Shown piece after piece: positions 6,342 to 12,770 of a stretch of 15,935 nt of DNA. This DNA comes from Armatimonadota bacterium. Its GTDB lineage: Bacteria > Armatimonadota > Armatimonadia > Armatimonadales > Armatimonadaceae. The notes beneath the pieces are model-generated. The model saw only the letters and a program-made list of their open reading frames with translations. It did not search any database and was not told where the DNA came from. The position numbers and the translations under genes were made by a program. How positions within the stretch are numbered: position 1 is the first letter of the stretch; every line of letters begins with the position of its first letter. The DNA is taken from contig JACMIS010000162.1 of the NCBI GenBank assembly GCA_014381035.1, positions 1 through 15,935 on the forward strand, given 5' to 3'.

Positions 6342-7835
6342 TCACTTCAAAACCTCGATCTTGTATCGCCCCATGTCGTCGGCGACGCGGTACAGGTCGG
6401 TGATTTCGCCCTGCGCTAACTTGATATGGGTTGCGTCCGCGAACGGGCGTCCCCAGGTCGGCTCCAACGCCACCCAGCCATTCCCCTCTCCGACCCAGAC
6501 TTCGGGCCACGCGTGATACACGAACGCACCGTCTGCTAGAACGACGCCGACACAAACACGCGTTGGGATTCCGGCACTACGGGCAATCGCGGTGAAAAAG
6601 GTGGTGTATTCCCGGCAGACGCCGCGTCGGTCCTTGTTGATGTCCGATGCGGTCCGAAGAACTGCAATCGAGGAGTCCGAGACGATGGCGTTGTGCACGA
6701 AGTCGGCGATTTTGGCGGACGCTCTCGCCAGATCGGTCTCGCCGTTCGTGGCTTCTTTGGCGAGAACGGCAAACTCGGGGGCATCGGACGAAACGTAGTC
6801 GCTCGGCGACAGATATGGGCGCAAGGTTTCTGGGGCATCAGTCGGCTTCGCGAACCGCGACACGCCGGCGGAAAGGGGAAGGGGGGTCGCGATGACGCCG
6901 AGGGTGACGACACGGTCGCCCCCCGTGCCCGTGATTGTGACACTCTGGCGGTTGTCGGGCGGTGGCAGTTCGCCGGTGCTCCCCCGCAGTTTATAGCGGA
7001 CATTTTTAGCCGTCCGTGCGTTCGCTATCTTCGCGCCGGTCGGCGTGATTCCGACCGCGATTGCCAGATCGCCGCGCTGAGCAATCTCCGCGGTGGTGGG
7101 CAAACGAAGCGCGACCTCTTTCGACTCTTTACGCGCTTCCATTCCGAGCGCGAACCGGAGCAGGACGGTCTCGCCCTTCGGGGTGACGAACATCGTCACG
7201 GTGCCCATATCCGACCGGTCCTCGACGACAAAAAACTCCGCCGGTTTCGCCTCGCCGACCGCGACCGACTCCTTGCGAAGTACGGAGACTCTTTCATCCG
7301 CGAGGCGCAGGGTTTCCGGGACGAACGATTTCCCGGCGATTGTCAACCCGATCTTCGGCACAAACGAACCCGCGCCGCTCGACGGGTCCGAAAGGAACGA
7401 TTCGCCGGGCTTGAGCGTAAGCGTACCGGTCTTCTTGCTTCCTTGAATATCCGCGACGTAGGAAACCGTTCGACCCGCGAATGTCGCCGAAACGGTGGAG
7501 ACGCGACCCGCTGCCTCGCTCCGGGTTTCAGTGGCAAATGGTGCGCCGGTTTGGGGATCGTTGTAGGAAATGGTCTTAGAGACCGTTTTCGCCACGTTGC
7601 CCAGCACGGAAATCGTAATCTGTGTCTTGTTCTCGGTGCGAACCGCCGGTTTCCCCGCATATTTTGCGTCCGTGTCCTTACTCACGTGCATGTATCCGAT
7701 TTTGCCACTCGGTAAGTAGACGCCGAAATACTCCTCCTCCGTCGCCCCCAATGCGAGACAGGGCAGCCAGAGAACGAATGCGGCGAGGACCAGCAGGCGA
7801 TTTATCGCGGCAGGGAATACAGGATGTTTCGTCAT
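6342..7835 (-). CDS. Exported transglutaminase-like (cysteine protease fold) protein
   Basis: A 497-aa protein with an N-terminal signal peptide (hydrophobic 13-29, probable cleavage near LALG-ATEE), about 330 residues of beta-rich extracytoplasmic sequence, and a C-terminal transglutaminase-core domain (about 370-465). The catalytic triad is visible: C407 in GVCREYTTFF, H441 in YHAWPEVWV, and E458 in LEPTWG at the position usually occupied by Asp. GIPTRVCVGV is the typical strand between Cys and His. Members of this superfamily act as peptidases, amidases or cross-linkers; the substrate cannot be told. The ATG at 7835 is chosen because it places the signal peptide at the very N-terminus, although the ribosome-binding site is weak. 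Its stop lies 8 nt from the preferred aroE start, implying cotranscription without an obvious metabolic link. Confidence 0.85.
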   Translation of the reverse strand: MTKHPVFPAAINRLLVLAAFVLWLPCLALGATEEEYFGVYLPSGKIGYMHVSKDTDAKYAGKPAVRTENKTQITISVLGNVAKTVSKTISYNDPQTGAPFATETRSEAAGRVSTVSATFAGRTVSYVADIQGSKKTGTLTLKPGESFLSDPSSGAGSFVPKIGLTIAGKSFVPETLRLADERVSVLRKESVAVGEAKPAEFFVVEDRSDMGTVTMFVTPKGETVLLRFALGMEARKESKEVALRLPTTAEIAQRGDLAIAVGITPTGAKIANARTAKNVRYKLRGSTGELPPPDNRQSVTITGTGGDRVVTLGVIATPLPLSAGVSRFAKPTDAPETLRPYLSPSDYVSSDAPEFAVLAKEATNGETDLARASAKIADFVHNAIVSDSSIAVLRTASDINKDRRGVCREYTTFFTAIARSAGIPTRVCVGVVLADGAFVYHAWPEVWVGEGNGWVALEPTWGRPFADATHIKLAQGEITDLYRVADDMGRYKIEVLK

Positions 7836-7891
7836 GATTAATGCGGTGTAGTGGGGCAAAACCCCCGAGAAACCCATAACAGTATACAGCG

Positions 7892-8434
7892 TCACCAATC
7901 CATAACCCATGCACCATAGCCTATTGCCGCGCCGCCCAGTAGTAGCAGTACCGGAGGTAGTTTCGTCCGTGCAGCGAGAAGCGTTGCCGCGACCGCGATT
8001 CCTGCGAGTGCCCACGAGGAGATCGTATGCCGGGCGATACTCCATACTGTCGCGGCAAGAAGCCCGACAATCGCCGGGGTCGCACCCGCGCTAAATGCCG
8101 CCACGTAGCGGTTGTGGGCGAACCTGCTCACGCCTGCCGAAGCACTCGCCGCAAGAATCACCGGTACCAGAAACATCCCAAGTGTCGCCGCGAACGCGCC
8201 CGGAAAACCGGCTGCTTGGTAGCCAATAAATGTGGCAATAGTGGTGACTGGTCCCGGCACCATATATCCGAAGCCGACGCCGGACGTAAACGCACTCGTG
8301 GTTAGCCAACCCTGTTGCCGGACCGTGATCTGTTCCATCAGCGGTAAAACCGCCTGCCCGCCGCCGAATGCCAGCAGGCTGATCGTGGCGAATTGCCAGA
8401 AAATCGTCGCCAGAGTAACCCAATCGTCGTTCAC
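7892..8434 (-). CDS. Chromate transporter (CHR) family, second half-size subunit
   Basis: A 180-aa single-CHR-domain membrane protein. It carries the family pattern AFGGGQAVLPLM, then GWLTTSAF and a PGPVTTIATFIGYQAAG segment, followed by hydrophobic helices to the C-terminus. Start is GTG at 8434, overlapping the TGA of the preceding chr gene as GTGA, so translation is coupled. CHR proteins are proposed chromate/sulfate exporters. Long forms carry two CHR domains, while paired short forms such as this are thought to work as heterodimers. The substrate is not certain, since chromate is only the founding case. The sequence ends G-A-W-V-M-D-W just 56 nt before the transglutaminase-like start. 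Confidence 0.88.
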   Translation of the reverse strand: MNDDWVTLATIFWQFATISLLAFGGGQAVLPLMEQITVRQQGWLTTSAFTSGVGFGYMVPGPVTTIATFIGYQAAGFPGAFAATLGMFLVPVILAASASAGVSRFAHNRYVAAFSAGATPAIVGLLAATVWSIARHTISSWALAGIAVAATLLAARTKLPPVLLLLGGAAIGYGAWVMDW

Positions 8435-9021
8435 CGGGTGGCATCCTCCGTCGTTGTTGGAGGGCGACGTGCTTCGCGCAGGATGCCGAGCGCACCTGCC
8501 GCGAGGACGAGCAGAGCCGGGTTGACGTTCCATACCACCGCAGCAATACACACCGCGACCGCGACGACGGCACTCACAGCGTCCTGAATCGCCTTTTTCG
8601 CCTGCCCGACCGTTGCGACTAAAATGACGCCGACCACCGCCGCCGTCAATCCGCCTAGTGCCGCGATCACACCATGGTTGGTTGCGATCCGCTGGTACGT
8701 CGCCCCGAGTGCGAGCATGGTTGCGACCGAAGGAAGAAGAAAAAATATCGTTGCCGTGAACACCCCGCGCACGCCGTTTAGACGGTAGCCGAGATAGGCG
8801 ACCACCTGTACGACGACCGGACCGGGGAGCAATTTGGTGTAGGTGAACGCTTCGGTGATTTGCTCGCTCGTTACCCAGCCGCGCCGCTCAGCCAAATCAC
8901 GATTTAGAAGCGCGAGAAGCGCGGGTTGCCCGCCGAATGCCGTCACGCCGAGCAACAAAAACACACGGGCGATTTCGAGAAGAGAAGGGGGTGAAACCAT
9001 CATGGGAGGTTCTCGTTGCAT
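8431..9021 (-). CDS. Chromate transporter (CHR) family, first half-size subunit
   Basis: A 196-aa single-CHR-domain membrane protein and partner of the downstream gene. The N-terminal CHR motif reads AFGGQPALLALLN, followed by RRGWVTSEQITEAF and KLLPGPVVVQVVAYLGY. Several hydrophobic helices follow and the C-terminus is a hydrophilic Arg/Thr tail. The two halves diverge as expected of N- and C-half equivalents of a full-length ChrA. The start is ambiguous: ATG at 9021, 9003 or 9000, none with a strong Shine-Dalgarno. The longest is given. It is divergently oriented from the PEP-CTERM/phoD operon, with about 185 bp between the two starts. Confidence 0.88.
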   Translation of the reverse strand: MQREPPMMVSPPSLLEIARVFLLLGVTAFGGQPALLALLNRDLAERRGWVTSEQITEAFTYTKLLPGPVVVQVVAYLGYRLNGVRGVFTATIFFLLPSVATMLALGATYQRIATNHGVIAALGGLTAAVVGVILVATVGQAKKAIQDAVSAVVAVAVCIAAVVWNVNPALLVLAAGALGILREARRPPTTTEDATR

Positions 9022-9069
9022 TTAACGTGGTACCCCTAGTGCGCAAAAAACAGTTCCCCGAACCGGGAT

Positions 9070-9086
9070 AAACGGAAACCCCGTTT
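9070..9086. other. Small hairpin in the chr / PEP-CTERM divergent region
   Basis: AAACGG (9070-9075) pairs perfectly with CCGTTT (9081-9086) around 5 nt. It lies between the PHO-box-like array and the chr gene start, so it would sit in the 5' leader of the chr transcript. It has no U-tract and its function is unknown. Confidence 0.35.
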
Positions 9087-9106
9087 GTCGCTGTTTCACA
9101 TGGTTT

Positions 9107-9161
9107 CTTAATATAAACTTCATCTTCTCTTAATCATTTCTTAACGATCACTTATTATTAA
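9107..9161 (+). promoter_or_regulatory. PHO-box-like array of five 11-bp direct repeats
   Basis: Five units start exactly 11 bp apart at 9107, 9118, 9129, 9140 and 9151: CTTAATAT, CTTCATCT, CTTAATCA, CTTAACGA and CTTATTAT, each followed by 3 variable bases. Repeats of this form (YTTAAYYW plus 3 nt) are the known PHO-box layout in cyanobacteria, and an 11-bp period is shared by PhoB sites in Proteobacteria. A -10-like CATACT follows at 9167-9172 with no good -35, as expected when a PhoB-type activator replaces it. The array lies 46 bp before the PEP-CTERM gene and upstream of phoD. The repeats are seen; phosphate control is inferred from this and the phoD gene. Confidence 0.7.
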
Positions 9162-9206
9162 ACCCGCATACTTCCCGCAACTCGTTTGGTTGAAAGGTTT
9201 TTTCGT

Positions 9207-9851
9207 ATGCGTTTTTTCAAGTCGGTTCTTTCTACCGCTCTGTTGACAACGTTCCTTTCCCTGTCTGGTATGCTGTGTGCTCAAGCTGCGACATTCACGT
9301 TCACCAGTTCAGACCCAAGTCTCACCCCGTTTGTGAATGACAATGATGTTCAACTATTATCGTTCATCGTCAGTGAGCCATTCGCGGAACTCAGTATATC
9401 CACCGACGGATACGCCGCGCTTGGCGGCTTCGACCCCACACTCGCCCTATTCACAGATACGGGCGATGCCGCAACGGACGTGTTTCTCGGTCAGAGCGAC
9501 AGTCTCGATTTTGCAACCAGTTTGTACGACGACGTGCTAAATGTGATCGTGCCGTCCGGTAATTATGTTCTTGCCCTCACCCAGTACGACAACCTGGCGA
9601 ACGGTCCCGACAACCGTGCGAAAGGCTTCCTTTACGACGGGGCGGACAACTTCAACTTTACGAACCCGTTGTTTCCCGGTCCCGGCGGGGCGTTCAACGA
9701 TTTCGACGGCAACGTACGCAACGGACAGTTCCGCGTCAATGTCGTCACGGTCGCGGTTCCCGAGGCACCGTCTGCAGTGCTCGTTTTGCCCGGTCTGTTC
9801 GCATTGGTCGGCGTCGTCGTCCGACGCCGCAGTGTAGTGAAAGGTAACTGA
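9207..9851 (+). CDS. DVUA0089-like PEP-CTERM sorting-domain protein
   Basis: A 214-aa exported protein. The signal peptide is residues 1-28 (cleavage near AQA-ATF). The body resembles the DVUA0089 family: DNDVQLLSFIV, GFDPTLALF (74-82), and VPSGNYVLALTQYDNLANGP (115-134). The C-terminus is a sorting tail: VPEAPSA (184-190), one hydrophobic helix, then RRR (206-208). The sorting motif reads P-E-A-P rather than the usual P-E-P. Such tails are processed by an exosortase, which is not in this window. The ATG at 9207 has GAAAGG 9 nt upstream and is chosen over a TTG at 9186 because it starts the signal peptide directly. It is 5 nt ahead of phoD and downstream of the PHO-box-like array, so it is likely a phosphate-starvation surface protein. 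Confidence 0.85.
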   Translation: MRFFKSVLSTALLTTFLSLSGMLCAQAATFTFTSSDPSLTPFVNDNDVQLLSFIVSEPFAELSISTDGYAALGGFDPTLALFTDTGDAATDVFLGQSDSLDFATSLYDDVLNVIVPSGNYVLALTQYDNLANGPDNRAKGFLYDGADNFNFTNPLFPGPGGAFNDFDGNVRNGQFRVNVVTVAVPEAPSAVLVLPGLFALVGVVVRRRSVVKGN

Positions 9852-9856
9852 TCCCC

Positions 9857-11713
9857 ATGAAGAAACACACTTTACAAGCCGTTTTGCGCGACCCGGTATC
9901 GCGCCGACAGTTTTTTAGCGCGGCGGGCATGACCACCGCGCTTCTCCTGGCGGGCGAACACGCCGCGCACGCGCAAAACACGTCCCCGAAACTGCCCGGC
10001 GACCCGTTCACGCTCGGTGTGGCGTCCGGCGACCCGACCCCGGATGGGGTCGTGCTCTGGACACGCCTCGCTCCGAACCCGCAAAACGGTCCGTGGAACT
10101 CGACCCGTTCCCGCGCGGTGCGCTGGCAGGTAGCGACGAACGCGAATTTCACCACTATCGTACAACAAGGCTCCGCGCTCGCCCTCCCGCAGGAAGGACA
10201 TTCGGTCCACGTCGAACTGCGTGGTTTGCAATCGTCCGCAACCTACTTCTACCGATTCATCGTGGACAACTATACGTCGCGCGTCGGGCGCACCAAAACC
10301 GCCCCGGCGGCGGGCGCGAACACCGATTCCGTGCGGTTCGCATTCTGCTCCTGTTCCGACTACCAGAACGGCTTCTTCGCCGGGTACCGGGCAATCGCGC
10401 AGGAGAATATTGACTTCTGGGTCCACCTCGGCGACTATATCTACGAATACGACCCGAACCCCAACGCCGTTGGTAACCGCCAGCACACGATCACGGAATA
10501 TCAGGCGAACGTCAACCCGTTAGGGCGACAACAACTTTTCTCGCTGACCGACTACCGCAACCGCCACGCGCAGTACAAGCAAGACGCCGCCCTGCAAGAA
10601 TTGCACGCCCGGCACCCGATGATCGCCGTTTGGGACGACCACGAGACCGAAAACAACTACGCCGACGAGATTGACGAGATTGGGGACACTGCGTTCCGCG
10701 ACCTGCTTCCCGGATCTCCGCCGAATCGCGCCGACTACTTCCAATCCCCGGCACAACTCCTTCTGGAGCGTGCCGCCGCGTATCAGGCGTGGTACGAACA
10801 CATGCCGGTGCGACGCGGTTTTATCGTGTTGAACGGCAACGGAACACCGAAATGGGAAGACGCGAACCTGTATCGCCGTTTTGCGTTCGGCAATCTGTTG
10901 ACCCTCCACATGCTCGATACCCGGCAATACCGCACGGATCAGCCGATCAATCTCGCCAACCAGATTGACTTCGCCCTCGGCGTCGGATTCGATTTCCGCT
11001 CGACCATCCCCGACAATGTGCCGGGTTCCCTTTTGGGAAGCGGGCAACGTACCTGGCTGACCGACGGTCTCGCCGCATCGCCCACGCGCTGGAATGCCCT
11101 CGGTCAACAAGTGATGATGGGGCGAACGAACTTCAACAACGTCAACGCTCCGATTCCCGATCTCGGCGGTGCGAACCCGAATATATTCAATGTGGACCAA
11201 TGGGACGGCTATAACACCGAGCGGCAAAACCTGCTGACGTTCATCCGCGACCTGCGAAGCGCGCGGCGAAGTGCGGGACAGACCGACCCCAACGTCGTGG
11301 TTCTCACCGGCGATATTCACTCCGCATGGGCGCATGATGTTCGTCTGGCGACCGGTCCGAACGATGCCGCCCAACTGGCGGCGTGGCAAGATCCGGCGAA
11401 CACGCAAGCGACCGAGTTCGTCTGTTCCTCCATATCGGCGGACTTCCCGGTCGGGTTCATTCCGCTCGTGGAAGCCGGTCTGAATCCGGCGTTCAACGCA
11501 CCGGCGAAGCGGCAAACATGGACGAAATACTTCAACGGTACCAACCGGGGTTATGTCGTCTGCACCGTCACCCAGGCGGCGTTCCGCGCCGACTTCATGG
11601 GACTCCCGGTCAACACGACCGGGCAGGTGATTGACCCAAACGCGCTGGCGATTCGTCTCAAGTCGTTCCAAACGATAGACGGCCAACCGGGCGCAATTGA
11701 AATTCCGGCGTAA
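9857..11713 (+). CDS. phoD: Tat-exported alkaline phosphatase D
   Basis: A 618-aa metallophosphatase/phosphodiesterase of the PhoD family that releases phosphate outside the cytoplasm. The N-terminus has a twin-arginine signal (SRRQFF, residues 15-20; hydrophobic stretch to about 34; AHAQ near 37-40). A PhoD_N Ig-like domain follows (FTLGVASGDPTPDGVVLWTR, 51-70). The catalytic domain shows FCSCSD (163-168), LGDYIYEY (191-198), WDDHETENNY (259-268), MLDTRQYR (352-359) and TGDIHSAWAHD (484-494). These supply the Fe/Ca-binding Asp, His and Cys positions known from Bacillus PhoD. Length is in the family range. GAAAGG (9839-9844) precedes the start. It is the second gene of the operon behind the PHO-box-like array, which fits phosphorus scavenging. 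Confidence 0.96.
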   Translation: MKKHTLQAVLRDPVSRRQFFSAAGMTTALLLAGEHAAHAQNTSPKLPGDPFTLGVASGDPTPDGVVLWTRLAPNPQNGPWNSTRSRAVRWQVATNANFTTIVQQGSALALPQEGHSVHVELRGLQSSATYFYRFIVDNYTSRVGRTKTAPAAGANTDSVRFAFCSCSDYQNGFFAGYRAIAQENIDFWVHLGDYIYEYDPNPNAVGNRQHTITEYQANVNPLGRQQLFSLTDYRNRHAQYKQDAALQELHARHPMIAVWDDHETENNYADEIDEIGDTAFRDLLPGSPPNRADYFQSPAQLLLERAAAYQAWYEHMPVRRGFIVLNGNGTPKWEDANLYRRFAFGNLLTLHMLDTRQYRTDQPINLANQIDFALGVGFDFRSTIPDNVPGSLLGSGQRTWLTDGLAASPTRWNALGQQVMMGRTNFNNVNAPIPDLGGANPNIFNVDQWDGYNTERQNLLTFIRDLRSARRSAGQTDPNVVVLTGDIHSAWAHDVRLATGPNDAAQLAAWQDPANTQATEFVCSSISADFPVGFIPLVEAGLNPAFNAPAKRQTWTKYFNGTNRGYVVCTVTQAAFRADFMGLPVNTTGQVIDPNALAIRLKSFQTIDGQPGAIEIPA

Positions 11714-11764
11714 AATTACGCCGAATTACCGGCGGCGACGACAGGAGGAACTTTCGTCGCCGCC
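11706..11764 (+). terminator. Tandem hairpins at the end of phoD
   Basis: A perfect palindrome CGGCGTAA-AA-TTACGCCG (11706-11723) includes the phoD stop codon. It is followed by an 11-bp perfect stem, GGCGGCGACGA (11731-11741) with 11754-11764, around a 12-nt loop. The loop contains AGGAGG, but no start codon is placed to use it. There is no U-tract, so this is a candidate rather than a textbook intrinsic terminator; it may instead protect the 3' end of the mRNA. Confidence 0.5.
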
Positions 11765-11835
11765 GCGCAACTAATACAGCAGAAAACCACATAATGATAG
11801 GCAGTTTTTGAAAATCGGTAATTCGTTATTTTTCG

Positions 11836-11854
11836 CGCTCGATGTGAGGGAGCG
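11836..11854 (+). promoter_or_regulatory. Hairpin abutting the Shine-Dalgarno of the first BON-like gene
   Basis: CGCTC (11836-11840) pairs with GAGCG (11850-11854). The strong Shine-Dalgarno AAGGAG (11858-11863) begins 3 nt later and lies 9 nt before the ATG. A similar arrangement precedes the second paralog. Confidence 0.35.
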
Positions 11855-11872
11855 TAGAAGGAGAAGAAAGCG

Positions 11873-12148
11873 ATGCAAGCGGCAGACAAAGACACGGTTC
11901 GGATGGTGAAGAAAGAGTTGGTTCGCCACGCACTGGACACGAACGAAGCGCAGGTTTCAGTGATGCGTGGTCTGGTACATCTTTACGGGCGAGTGCGCCC
12001 ACTGCCCGGACGCGAGGGGGATTTCGATGCGGAGATCAACTCGCTTTACAAAGCACTCAAATCGCGCCCCGATGTTTCCGAAGTAATCTTCGAGTGGGAT
12101 ACTCCCTACAAGAGTACTAACGAAAAGAAAAAGTCAGCGGCGCACTAA
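11873..12148 (+). CDS. Small BON-like domain protein, paralog 1
   Basis: A 91-aa cytoplasmic-looking protein with no signal peptide or membrane helix. The pattern E-A-Q-V-S-V-M-R-G-L-V-H-L-Y-G-R-V, a helix, then V-S-E-V-I-F-E-W matches the BON-like alpha/beta arrangement: strand, G-x-V-x-L-x-G-x-V, helix, V-x-x-V strand. Sequence-level proof is lacking. A helical N-terminus (KDTVRMVKKELVRHALD) and a Lys-rich tail flank the core. It is about 60% identical to the next gene over the first ~82 residues, so the pair arose by tandem duplication. AAGGAG precedes the ATG. BON domains often bind membranes or other ligands, but the role here is unknown. Confidence 0.8.
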   Translation: MQAADKDTVRMVKKELVRHALDTNEAQVSVMRGLVHLYGRVRPLPGREGDFDAEINSLYKALKSRPDVSEVIFEWDTPYKSTNEKKKSAAH

Positions 12149-12259
12149 AAGTGATACAGTAACGTCACAAATTATCGGTTCCACATAAAGTGGAATCAGG
12201 ACAATTAAATCACAACCTATCGCGCCCCAGATCTGTTTGAGCGATGCGTTTTGATCCCT

Positions 12260-12276
12260 GCCACGCAACCCGTGGC
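12260..12276 (+). promoter_or_regulatory. Hairpin abutting the Shine-Dalgarno of the second BON-like gene
   Basis: GCCACG (12260-12265) pairs perfectly with CGTGGC (12271-12276) around 5 nt, immediately before GAAAGGA (12277-12283). Upstream in the same gap, TTCCAC-ATAAA-GTGGAA (12179-12195) forms another small stem. Because the hairpin touches the ribosome-binding site, an effect on translation is possible. Confidence 0.4.
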
Positions 12277-12294
12277 GAAAGGACAAGAACAACG

Positions 12295-12576
12295 ATGCAA
12301 GCAGGAGACAAGGACATGGCGCGAGCGGTCCGCAAGGAACTGAGCCGCCACGCACTCGACATCGCCGAAGTGCAAGTGTCGTGCATGAATGGTCTGGTCC
12401 ATCTGAACGGTCGCGTTAAGCCACTGCCCGGACGTGTGGGTGATTTTGACGCCGAGATGTCCTCGATCCACAAATCGTTACGTGCGAATCAACATATTCG
12501 GGATGTCATCTTCGAATGGCAGACGCCGTATGAAAGTTCCGCCGACAAAATGAAAAAAGAGGGAGCGAAAAAGTAA
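12295..12576 (+). CDS. Small BON-like domain protein, paralog 2
   Basis: A 93-aa paralog of the preceding gene. Shared blocks include KEL-RHALD, GLVHL-GRV-PLPGR, GDFDAE and VIFEW-TPY. It differs at one Cys (Q-V-S-C-M-N-G) and has a longer Lys-rich end. The ATG at 12295 is chosen over an upstream in-frame ATG at 12244 because it aligns with the paralog (both begin M-Q-A) and has GAAAGGA 11 nt upstream. The 146-nt gap from the first copy is unlike the first copy's upstream region, apart from the hairpin-before-Shine-Dalgarno layout. An intrinsic terminator lies about 100 nt downstream. Function unknown; strong conservation of GRV-PLPGR between copies suggests a functional surface. Confidence 0.8.
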   Translation: MQAGDKDMARAVRKELSRHALDIAEVQVSCMNGLVHLNGRVKPLPGRVGDFDAEMSSIHKSLRANQHIRDVIFEWQTPYESSADKMKKEGAKK

Positions 12577-12672
12577 TCGGAATCGTTATCCCATGGCATC
12601 GACGCAAATATGGGTAGTATGTACCGAGTCACATCACTTGACCGTTTACGCGACGATATTCCACGGTTGTAG

Positions 12673-12701
12673 TGCCTTCGTGCAAGAGAAGGCAGATTTT
12701 T
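12673..12701 (+). terminator. Intrinsic terminator after the BON-like pair
   Basis: TGCCTTC (12673-12679) pairs perfectly with GAAGGCA (12688-12694) around 8 nt and is followed by GATTTTT. This is the best Rho-independent terminator in the window. It separates the BON-like genes from the acyltransferase. Confidence 0.75.
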
Positions 12702-12770
12702 GCGTGGTGTATATGTGGCGATAGGCTTACAGTGAAATCAGACCTTCTGATCGGTTCTGACCCATGCGCC

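Noticed and set aside
7892..9021. The two chr genes as one gene split by frameshift
   Set aside because: The GTGA overlap, a proper start for the second gene and the known paired short-chain CHR arrangement argue for two intact genes.
9107..9161. Reading the 11-bp repeats as a CRISPR fragment or simple tandem repeat
   Set aside because: Units are far too short for CRISPR, only the first positions of each unit are kept, and the location and period fit an operator.
10520..11686. Minus-strand 388-codon frame opposite phoD
   Set aside because: It is entirely antisense to a clear phoD gene, is rich in Arg/Val, and lacks family motifs, which is typical of a GC-rich shadow frame.
12672..12770. Upstream GTG start for the acyltransferase
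   Set aside because: The extension overlaps the intrinsic terminator of the BON-like pair and is unlike the family N-terminus.
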